A DNA stretch of 18,333 bases from JACNKV01 sp964422145. Its GTDB lineage: Bacteria; Fidelibacterota; Marinisomatia; Marinisomatales; JACNKV01. The stretch is taken from the NCBI GenBank assembly GCA_964422145.1, contig CAYQZV010000027.1, forward strand, positions 1 to 18,333. The letters are read 5' to 3'. Position 1 is the first letter of the stretch. Each line of letters starts with the position of its first letter. Positions 1 through 6,674 of the stretch are shown one piece after another. A model generated the notes under the pieces. The model had not been told where the DNA came from. It did no database searches and was given only the letters and a program-made list of their open reading frames with translations. The position numbers were made by a program, and so were the translations under genes.

Positions 1-2
1 CT

Positions 3-1838
3 TCAGAAAATTTAACGAAAGCAGCAATCTCATGGATACACACAGCAGGAACTCCCGATCCAAGCTCACCGCATGAAATTGCATTGACCGGACAATATTT
101 GATTGCAGGAAAATTTGATAACATTCTTCTAAATACAAAGCCGGATTTGGTAAGCGGTGCAACCTATTCCATGGCTTTATCTGGAACCGATCTTGCGGGT
201 AATGCATCTACAGCAAATTTGACGGAATTTTATTTTGATGATGCAGCTCCTGTGTTCACCCATTTTGCACCACAAAACGGGGATTTCATTAATACAGCAA
301 ACCTGCAATTCGAGATCGATGAACAGCTGATTTCTGGATCAATCACCTGGTTAGCAGAAGGCGGATCACAGGACCCTCAAAGTACCAGAAAAATCCCGCT
401 ATCCGAATCTGAAAAAGAAGGAGGTTTGCTCGATCTCGGCACACTGGCATCCCAAACGGAATTGAATGACGGAACTGTGTATTCTATTACTGCCGATGGA
501 ACTGACAGAGCCGGGAATACAATTACAACAGAATTGGCTTCCGGATTGACCTACGATGTGAGCAAGCCAAAATTCAGCGGCTTGTTTCCGACAATGACAA
601 GCCGGATAAATTCTCCGCTAGTGAAATACACCGTGAACGAACAACTTCAATCCGGTTCCTTCACATGGAAGCATATGGGCGGAGAGGATGATCCGAATGC
701 TCCGCATGAAATCGCATTCGATGAAGGTATGCTGATATCCGGCGCGCATACATCCGAATCTACTGAAGTTCCTTCTCTTGTAACCGGGACAATGTATAGA
801 ATTACTTTTGAGGGTATGGATCTGGCTGGAAATGTCGGAAAAAAGCTGATTATGAATATTGTGTACGATGATATACCTCCAGCCTTGGAATTGCTGTATC
901 CAGAAAAGGATATGATAGTCAATAATACTATGCTGGCCTATAAAATATCCGAAGGGCTGACAGAAGGAACAATCGTATATACACAAACGGGCGGGAATTC
1001 AGATCCAATGTCACCTCATAGCGTTAAACTAAGAGATCTTGAACTAGAAGTGGTGCAGCTTTCGCCGGCACAATTGTCTAATTCGGCCACACTTAACGAT
1101 GGTTCAATATACCAAGTTGAATTCTATGGCAAGGATTTAGCAATGAATGAGAGCAGTGCACCATCCATCGGCAATGTTCTATACGATATAACGAAACCAG
1201 AATTATCCCTTTCAAAACCGGAACCCAACAAGGTGATGGTTGGGCCGAATGTATCATATGCTGTTACAGAAAATTTGACATCTGCAACAGCTACCTTTTC
1301 ACGAGATGGCGGAAATGCTGACGTACATTCACCTCACACTATAACGTTTACAAATGCAGAGCTTGCAGCAGGAGATTATCTGAATATTAACCTTGCAAAC
1401 ATGCCCGAATTAAGTCCGGGCACCGAATATACATTGACGATTAGCGGAACTGACATGGCCGGTAACGAAAGCAACCCTGCAACTGTGACGGGGATTACAT
1501 ATGCAAGAAGTCTCGAAGGAAATTGGTATTGGCAAGGACCAATTATGCAGGTCGTCTGGACGTTTACACCGGAAGCCGGTCCATTTGGATTATCGGGAGA
1601 ATTTGCAGAGGGTGCGGCGATTGGAACTAAAATCAGCAATCAAACAATCGGAACATTTTCCATTGATTATTCTTCGACACCGTGGATTCTTGAAACCGAA
1701 AAGCCTGAAACTGGTGAAAAAAGATTTAGCCTTATTGAATTTATGGGTCCAAATAGAATCAAAGTTTTAACAAAGGAAAAGAGAAAGCCGTCTTCCTGGT
1801 CGGACGGAGAAATTATGGAGTACGAGTATAAACCATAA
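3..1838 (+). CDS. Repetitive Ig-like surface/secreted protein, 5'-truncated by the window
   Basis: The reading frame is open from base 3 and continues the repeat pattern seen later, so the true start lies upstream; the TTG at 84 is not a real start. The visible part holds five repeats that each end in a D-x-A-G-N-like signature (DLAGN, DRAGN, DLAGN, DLAMN, DMAGN). The Asp codons lie at 189, 504, 819, 1134 and 1452, so the spacing is exactly 105, 105, 105 and 106 residues. A second motif of the type GG-x-x-DP-x-SPH recurs in each unit. This pattern fits bacterial Ig-like beta-sandwich repeats of secreted or surface proteins. After about base 1500 comes a distinct C-terminal domain of roughly 110 residues starting SLEGNWYWQG, with lipocalin-like or TIGR03067-like flavour (weak resemblance). 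No membrane anchor or sorting signal is seen at the C-terminus. Function is unknown; adhesion is a guess. It is separated from the secretion cluster by another gene and two tRNAs. Confidence 0.8.
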   Translation, partial: SENLTKAAISWIHTAGTPDPSSPHEIALTGQYLIAGKFDNILLNTKPDLVSGATYSMALSGTDLAGNASTANLTEFYFDDAAPVFTHFAPQNGDFINTANLQFEIDEQLISGSITWLAEGGSQDPQSTRKIPLSESEKEGGLLDLGTLASQTELNDGTVYSITADGTDRAGNTITTELASGLTYDVSKPKFSGLFPTMTSRINSPLVKYTVNEQLQSGSFTWKHMGGEDDPNAPHEIAFDEGMLISGAHTSESTEVPSLVTGTMYRITFEGMDLAGNVGKKLIMNIVYDDIPPALELLYPEKDMIVNNTMLAYKISEGLTEGTIVYTQTGGNSDPMSPHSVKLRDLELEVVQLSPAQLSNSATLNDGSIYQVEFYGKDLAMNESSAPSIGNVLYDITKPELSLSKPEPNKVMVGPNVSYAVTENLTSATATFSRDGGNADVHSPHTITFTNAELAAGDYLNINLANMPELSPGTEYTLTISGTDMAGNESNPATVTGITYARSLEGNWYWQGPIMQVVWTFTPEAGPFGLSGEFAEGAAIGTKISNQTIGTFSIDYSSTPWILETEKPETGEKRFSLIEFMGPNRIKVLTKEKRKPSSWSDGEIMEYEYKP

Positions 1839-1921
1839 TAGGAATTGGTTTTTGATATAACACGGGGAAGCCACTAAATTCGCCGACATTTTTTTAACCA
1901 AATTCACGAGAAAGAAATATC

Positions 1922-2593
1922 ATGGCTAAGAAACAAAAATCATTTGCAGACAAAGCGAAGGGAAAGAAGGTAAAAGACACCACATTCGTTAAGTTTGTGA
2001 AGAGTATACTATCGGAAAAAACCGGCCACTGGAGATTCAATGAACAGATGGTGCAGATGGAAAAAGGCGAAAATTTGGATAATGCATTAAAACGCATGGA
2101 TGAGGAGGCTCATCTTACGGATATAGTCCTTCCAGGGACTGAATCTGAAGAAGAAAAGCCTGATGTTGAGGAAGCAGCCACCGAAGTGCCTGAAACAGAT
2201 GATGCACTATCACAGGATCCTCCTGAGGAAGAAAAACAAAATGAAACCCAGGAAGAGGACAATAAGCCTGTAGAGAATGAGTCTACCAAAGAAAGTGAAA
2301 AGGAAGATTCAACTCAAAATGATGCTGAAGAAAGTTTTTCATCCGATGGAACCGAGGAGGAAGTGCCGAATTCAGAACCAGAGGAAGATGGAGACACTAA
2401 AGACAATGATAATGCAGAGGATCTTTCATCAGCTGAAGAGAGGCAACATGAGGAACACTCAGAAAATGAGAATCAGGATGATGAGAGTGGAATAGAATAT
2501 GAGGTTGCAGAAGAAACTGAATCGGAGGGAAAAGCTGACGATGGCGAAAATAAACCATCCGAAGAAGAAGTTGAGAGAAATAAGGAGGAATAA
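1922..2593 (+). CDS. Small protein with basic N-terminus and highly acidic tail (DUF4295-like head?)
   Basis: The 223-residue product has two parts. Residues 1-60 are basic and ordered-looking (MAKKQKSFADKAKGKK, then FVKFVKSILSEKTGHWRF). Residues about 70-223 are almost entirely Glu, Asp, Ser, Asn, Pro and Lys, and are probably disordered. The pattern V-K-x-x-x-S-x-K-T-G-x-x-x-F-x-E/Q in the head resembles DUF4295, a roughly 50-residue protein of Bacteroidota usually found near ribosomal protein genes. This is recalled similarity and was not searched. A basic head with a long acidic tail suggests a nucleic-acid- or ribosome-associated protein, but no catalytic motif is visible. The start ATG follows a weak purine stretch (gagaaag). 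Two tRNA-Ser genes follow its stop by 8 bases, so the three may be co-transcribed. The coding call rests on open-frame length and strongly biased but coherent composition; alternate-frame ORFs inside it are shadows. Confidence 0.7.
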   Translation: MAKKQKSFADKAKGKKVKDTTFVKFVKSILSEKTGHWRFNEQMVQMEKGENLDNALKRMDEEAHLTDIVLPGTESEEEKPDVEEAATEVPETDDALSQDPPEEEKQNETQEEDNKPVENESTKESEKEDSTQNDAEESFSSDGTEEEVPNSEPEEDGDTKDNDNAEDLSSAEERQHEEHSENENQDDESGIEYEVAEETESEGKADDGENKPSEEEVERNKEE

Positions 2594-2601
2594 TTCTTAT
2601 T

Positions 2602-2689
<88 letters not shown>

Positions 2690-2715
2690 AATTTTTTAAT
2701 ATGAAAATATATATT

Positions 2716-2804
2716 GGAGGTGTGGCAGAGTCTGGCTGAATGCACTGGTCTTGAAAACCAGCGTCCACTTCGGTGGACCAGAGGTTCGAATCCTCTCGCC
2801 TCCG
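2716..2804 (+). tRNA. tRNA-Ser (anticodon UGA)
   Basis: A class II cloverleaf is visible. The acceptor GGAGGTG (2716-2722) pairs with CGCCTCC (2797-2803) with one G-T wobble, and the discriminator is G at 2804. The anticodon stem CTGGT/ACCAG (2745-2749 and 2757-2761) encloses the loop CTTGAAA, with anticodon TGA at 2752-2754. The T arm is AGAGG-TTCGAAT-CCTCT (2780-2796). The long variable arm is a perfect GTCCAC-TTCG-GTGGAC hairpin. CCA is not encoded. It lies 27 bases after the tRNA-Ser(GGA) and was probably transcribed with it. Confidence 0.96.
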
Positions 2805-2895
2805 CATTTTTAATGTTATAGGAATTATGTGATTTATTACTTACCAGTTTTCGATTATTAAAACACAAACAAAAAGTTCTGACATATGGAGATTA

Positions 2896-2914
2896 ATATT
2901 ATGTATAATAATAT
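2896..2914. repeat. Inverted repeat ATATTAT-N5-ATAATAT in operon leader
   Basis: Perfect 7-base arms (2896-2902 and 2908-2914) are separated by GTATA. The repeat is centred on the candidate -10 box at 2904-2909. It is a possible operator, but arms made only of A and T in an AT-rich leader have a fair chance of arising randomly. Confidence 0.4.
2904..2909 (+). promoter_or_regulatory. Candidate -10 box (TATAAT) for the pilus operon
   Basis: A perfect TATAAT occurs 137 bases before the first operon gene. The nearest -35-like hexamer is CTGACA at 2879-2884, with a long 19-base spacer. The region is very AT-rich, so a chance match is plausible. The box sits inside an inverted repeat (2896-2914). 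Confidence 0.35.
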
Positions 2915-2922
2915 GAAGATCT

Positions 2923-2950
2923 TTGACGATAAATTATTGAAATATATTAT
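2923..2950 (+). promoter_or_regulatory. Candidate sigma70-like promoter for the pilus operon
   Basis: TTGACG at 2923-2928 is followed after 16 bases by TATTAT at 2945-2950. Five of six -35 positions match the consensus. It points toward the operon that starts at 3047 and would give a 5' leader of roughly 90 bases containing the inverted repeat at 3010-3033. Promoter consensus in this lineage is not known. Confidence 0.35.
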
Positions 2951-3009
2951 ATTAAAATTTTTCTTGCATTCTTAGGCAATGTGTAATTAACATTAAAAAA
3001 TCGCGAATT

Positions 3010-3033
3010 AATCATAAATAAAGAATTATGATT
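3010..3033. repeat. Inverted repeat AATCATAA-N8-TTATGATT just upstream of first operon gene
   Basis: Perfect 8-base arms (3010-3017 and 3026-3033) are separated by 8 bases and end 13 bases before the ATG at 3047. The size and symmetry suit a dimeric winged-helix binding site, or a weak mRNA hairpin over the translation start. The first gene of the operon begins with a winged-helix domain, so autoregulation is a natural hypothesis. It is a sequence observation only. Confidence 0.5.
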
Positions 3034-3046
3034 CTTTGACGTAAAA

Positions 3047-5653
3047 ATGAAAAAAGAAGAAACAAAAAAATTTAGAGCTAGAATTATTGGGGCGATAGAA
3101 GGTACTCCTGGTATTACAGCAAAAGAACTTGCTGTTCAATTGGATGTTCGTCAGTCAAATTTGTACTATCATTTGAAATATTTAATGAACGCCAAAGAAG
3201 TTTCTGTTTCCATACATCAAACACAGAATGGAATAAATGAAAAATATTATTATCCATCATCCTCAACTGACCTAGACGCTAATGATGCAGTTATAATCAG
3301 TGAGAATGATATTCCTACCGTTGAAAATATTCCAGAGGATAAAGTAAAGCCAAAATCCAGCGAAATTAGAGAAGATACAGTAGAAATTGAAAATTCAGAT
3401 ATAAACACCGATGAACAATTAACTGAATCTACAATAGAGATGGATGATGATATAGTTGATGAGGATAATCCGGATAATCAACAATCTACAGTTCAAAACA
3501 TTGATACTAATGAAGGAGTAGTGGAAAATGATATATCTTCGCTAAGAGATATTCTAATGGGAAAATCAGCGCAATCTACTACAGATGATGAAATTGGTGA
3601 TAATTCAGTGACAGTAGAGCCTGAATTTACTGATCTTGATAAAGGTAAAGTTGAAGATACTTCTGTTGGCGGAAATGTAGGTAATGATAATGAAGAATTT
3701 GATGAAGTTTTGATAAATGATATACCATTTCTCATTCCCAAAGATTGTGAAACTCTTGATGAAATGGTAAATAATACTCGATCAAAGGGTAATAAAATTA
3801 TCGATTTGCAAACGCAAACAAAAGTTTTTGAATATTTAAAATCAAATTATTCTTTTGGTCAGCAAAAATTGGACGATGAAGAGATTAATGATATCATGCA
3901 AGTTGAAGATGATAATGTAGAGGATACAGAAAAAAGATATGAATCCAACGTTAAAGTTATAGAAGAATCAGATAGATCTGACGTTAAACATTCGACCAAT
4001 CCTCTTCGTTCATTTGCGAATAAATTATCTTTTAAATCTTACGAACTAGCTGTGCAGCAAGCAGGTAAATCCTTTAACGTTTTATTAACACAAAATTTAG
4101 GTGATAAATTAAAATTAATATTTAATGAAAAATTAAACGCACCATTACACGAGCAAATGCAGATTTTAGGTACAAAAATAGATTACATAATTGACAACTT
4201 TAACATTAAAGAATCACGAATTAAGGCGTCTATTGAGTCAGATCAAATTTTTACTCAGAAGTTGGAATTTGAAACACCTGACGTGAATAAAAAGGAAATA
4301 GAAGAATTAATTAAAGTAAAAATCCAACGAGAATTACAATTAGATCCTAACAAATCGTATTTTAATTTTAATATTAAAAAATCTGGTGATGTTACCAATG
4401 TCAGTGCTCAAATAGCCGACGCTAATTCCATTGATCAGTATATTCAATATTTTGATTCTAAGGGTATAAATATTTCATATATATCTAGTTTAGCTACTAT
4501 ATGCAATCAATTATTACAAAAAACTTATGGCACATCATCTGAACCAAAATTGATATTGTATTTAGGGTATTCCCGGAGCAACCTTATGGTTATACAAAAT
4601 GGTTCTATTGTCATGAGTACCAGGATCGGCGCTTCTATAAGTGATTTAATAAAAAAAATGAAGGGTTCTATGTATGGTGGTGACTCTAATATTATAATGA
4701 ATGAGCAAGATATTATTTCGCTAATTGAATCTGATGATCTTATGAATGAGAATAATTCTATTATTAGACGTTTGAATTTACCTTTTTCAACAGTAAAACA
4801 GTTAATCGATGACTTTATAAAAACTATTCGAAATGATATGATTTTATCAATAAGGCAATTTCAAAAGATTCAATCGACAAACATCAACGAAGGATTTGTT
4901 GTATCATATATTGATAAAAATGATGCTATTATTTCTTTGTTAGCCGAAGATTTAAATTTTGAATTACGAGAAATAGAAATAGAGAAATTTTTTCACCAAA
5001 ATGATCATTCTCATATTCGAGATTATTTTGCCATGTTGGTTGGGTTATCAGTTGCTGATAGAAAAGATCAAAATTTGCTGCCAAAAAATATACGAGAGAA
5101 AGCAATTTACTATGGACGAACAAAAGTACTTGCAGTTTCAGGTGCCATTTGTGCTAGTATTTTATCTGGATTGCTAATATTTAACTTAGTTACGTTAAGC
5201 AATTCAAATGCTGATTTGAATTCTACTTCTAACAATTTTGATACAAATAAAAGATTATATTCAAATAGTATTAACGTTCAAAAAACCGCAATCATGCTTG
5301 AATTTATTGAAAATGATATAAAAAATAAACGACTAGCATCAGAAAATTTAAATCGATTTCTCTCTTATCTGGGTAATGAATTACCAAGCGGTGTAAAGTT
5401 AAATACATTAAAATCATCTCCTATTGGTGAGAATAAAGATTCCAGACAATCCGTGTATCCATATAGGTATGAAATTAAAGGTTTTGTAACCAGCGATTTG
5501 TCTAATGCCCTAATTATACTCGAAGGTATGAAGACAAAGCTTGAAGAATCTGAGGATATAAATTTAGTATCCTTTGAAAATAATGATTTTTATAAGGATG
5601 AGTCCCTTAATCTCCCTAAACAATATTTTACTATGATTTGTGAATTACAATAA
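3047..5653 (+). CDS. wHTH-PilM-PilN fusion (GspL-like inner-membrane platform protein)
   Basis: The 868-residue protein has four parts. Residues about 7-68 form a winged helix: helices near 7-20, 24-34 (ITAKELAVQLD) and 36-50 (QSNLYYHLKYL), then a wing ending in KYYYP. Residues about 70-310 are an acidic, low-complexity linker. Residues about 330-690 look like the actin-like PilM/GspL fold; LILYLGYSRSNLMVIQNGSI near 500-520 matches the PilM strand-turn-strand that follows an LxLGxxxxxL pattern. The first phosphate loop is not recognisable, so ATP binding is doubtful. One membrane helix lies at about 693-716, followed by about 150 periplasmic residues with a PilN-like pattern (LPSGVKLNTL, then YEIKGFVTSDLSNALIILEG). 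PilM plus PilN in one chain equals the GspL arrangement. It would link the ATPase side to the periplasmic PilO/PilP/secretin. The N-terminal wHTH is not part of standard PilM or GspL. The gene is clearly more AT-rich than the ATPase gene downstream. Confidence 0.85.
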   Translation: MKKEETKKFRARIIGAIEGTPGITAKELAVQLDVRQSNLYYHLKYLMNAKEVSVSIHQTQNGINEKYYYPSSSTDLDANDAVIISENDIPTVENIPEDKVKPKSSEIREDTVEIENSDINTDEQLTESTIEMDDDIVDEDNPDNQQSTVQNIDTNEGVVENDISSLRDILMGKSAQSTTDDEIGDNSVTVEPEFTDLDKGKVEDTSVGGNVGNDNEEFDEVLINDIPFLIPKDCETLDEMVNNTRSKGNKIIDLQTQTKVFEYLKSNYSFGQQKLDDEEINDIMQVEDDNVEDTEKRYESNVKVIEESDRSDVKHSTNPLRSFANKLSFKSYELAVQQAGKSFNVLLTQNLGDKLKLIFNEKLNAPLHEQMQILGTKIDYIIDNFNIKESRIKASIESDQIFTQKLEFETPDVNKKEIEELIKVKIQRELQLDPNKSYFNFNIKKSGDVTNVSAQIADANSIDQYIQYFDSKGINISYISSLATICNQLLQKTYGTSSEPKLILYLGYSRSNLMVIQNGSIVMSTRIGASISDLIKKMKGSMYGGDSNIIMNEQDIISLIESDDLMNENNSIIRRLNLPFSTVKQLIDDFIKTIRNDMILSIRQFQKIQSTNINEGFVVSYIDKNDAIISLLAEDLNFELREIEIEKFFHQNDHSHIRDYFAMLVGLSVADRKDQNLLPKNIREKAIYYGRTKVLAVSGAICASILSGLLIFNLVTLSNSNADLNSTSNNFDTNKRLYSNSINVQKTAIMLEFIENDIKNKRLASENLNRFLSYLGNELPSGVKLNTLKSSPIGENKDSRQSVYPYRYEIKGFVTSDLSNALIILEGMKTKLEESEDINLVSFENNDFYKDESLNLPKQYFTMICELQ

Positions 5654-5658
5654 TCGTT

Positions 5659-6225
5659 ATGCAGGATCAAAAGAGGATATTTTACATACTTTTAGGCGCT
5701 TCCAGTTGCATCATACTGATATTGCTGATTTTCAACATTAAGCTTTATATGGATTCAAGGTCTGCTGATGCTGCTGCACAAAACTATACTGATACTGCGT
5801 TGTTGTATAAGAACAGAACGCGATCAATGAGTGATTTAAATAACATAATTATAGAAAAGAAAAATTCAATAATCGAAATTGTGAACCCTACTAACGAAGA
5901 TAAATACCTTGAATCCGTACAAGAAATTGCATCTATTTTTTCAAGAAATGATGTGAGGGTGCTTGAAGTAAATCCTAAATTGATGACAAAAGATGTTGCT
6001 ACAAATTTTGATATTATCAAAGATGATGCATTTTTAAGTGTTAAAGAATTTGTGATGAGAGTTGTTATTAATGGAGAAGAGTCAAAAATTGTCAAATCCA
6101 TTAATTCAATAATCAATATGCCTGTACATTTTTATGTTGAAAATATTAGTATTGACCACCCAGATGATAATACACGAGGTAATACATTTCTAACATTAAC
6201 ATCGAATTGGAGAAGTAATGAATAG
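5659..6225 (+). CDS. pilO: PilO/GspM-like inner-membrane alignment protein
   Basis: The 188-residue protein has a short cytoplasmic N-terminus, a membrane helix at about 6-27 (IFYILLGASSCIILILLIFN), a helical stretch to about 100 and a C-terminal alpha/beta part with alternating strands (FVMRVVINGEES, then FYVENISID). This is the PilO/GspM plan: a bitopic protein with a periplasmic coiled coil and ferredoxin-like fold that pairs with PilN/GspL and holds PilP/GspC. It starts 5 bases after the PilMN fusion and overlaps the next gene by 8 bases, exactly where pilO sits in pilMNOPQ clusters. The identification rests on topology and position more than on sequence identity. Confidence 0.78.
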   Translation: MQDQKRIFYILLGASSCIILILLIFNIKLYMDSRSADAAAQNYTDTALLYKNRTRSMSDLNNIIIEKKNSIIEIVNPTNEDKYLESVQEIASIFSRNDVRVLEVNPKLMTKDVATNFDIIKDDAFLSVKEFVMRVVINGEESKIVKSINSIINMPVHFYVENISIDHPDDNTRGNTFLTLTSNWRSNE

Positions 6226-6652
6226 AGAAATGATTCTTGGAGGCATTCTGGCGGTAATACTTATTGGGGTTTTTGGATCGGAATTCCTGAGTTGCTCTGG
6301 TATGGCTTCAGGATCATTGAATAGAGTAACATTCCAAGACAAAAACAACGAACTTTCCATAGTTAAAGTTGAATATAGAACAGAAATATTAACACCCTTC
6401 AATTACCGCAAATCTCTGAATGAAACAAATGCATGGAACTATGGTGCTAAACAAGATTTTGTTGATAAAACTACACCTGAAGTAGTATTTACTGTTCAGC
6501 TAATTATGGGTGATGGTGCCCTAATTAACGATAATATATATTCAGTTGGCGAAATGATATATGACCATGAAATCATTGCGATTGATGAAACAAGTCAGAC
6601 GGTTACTTTGCGGGGACCAGATTCGGAAAAAATATTATCAGTTTCAGAATAA
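6218..6652 (+). CDS. pilP: PilP/GspC-like periplasmic connector
   Basis: The 144-residue protein has an N-terminal hydrophobic segment (residues 5-20, MILGGILAVILIGVFG) and a C-terminal beta domain whose pattern, IYSVGEMIYDHEIIAIDETS followed by QTVTLRG, matches the homology region of PilP and GspC. That domain binds the N0 domain of the secretin. A possible lipobox F-L-S-C places Cys at residue 26; PilP is usually a lipoprotein whereas GspC has a membrane anchor, and this sequence does not decide between them. The start has a GGAG at 6209-6212 and overlaps the pilO stop by 8 bases. The secretin follows after 22 bases, fitting the pilO-pilP-pilQ order. Confidence 0.8.
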   Translation: MNREMILGGILAVILIGVFGSEFLSCSGMASGSLNRVTFQDKNNELSIVKVEYRTEILTPFNYRKSLNETNAWNYGAKQDFVDKTTPEVVFTVQLIMGDGALINDNIYSVGEMIYDHEIIAIDETSQTVTLRGPDSEKILSVSE

Positions 6653-6674
6653 ACTGATAAAGGGGAGAAATGTT

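Larger units (their letters stand above)
2805..3046. other. AT-rich intergenic leader between tRNA-Ser and the pilus operon
   Basis: No credible gene or intrinsic terminator is seen. It holds the candidate promoter elements and the two inverted repeats listed separately. A 9-base direct repeat TCTTTGACG occurs at 2920-2928 and 3033-3041. No clear Shine-Dalgarno sequence precedes the ATG at 3047, unlike the strong one before the major pseudopilin. Confidence 0.6.

Noticed and set aside
84..1838. TTG at 84 as the start of the Ig-like protein
   Set aside because: The same frame is open to base 3 and encodes repeat sequence (SENLTKAAISW) before it, so the gene is simply cut by the window.
3036..3041. 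TTGACG next to the first ATG as a -35 box
   Set aside because: It is only 5 bases from the start codon, so any -10 box would fall inside the coding region.
6561..6674. Upstream ATG for the secretin
   Set aside because: It lies inside the PilP-like gene, adds a 38-residue basic stretch, and hides the signal peptide; the ATG at 6675 has a strong ribosome site.
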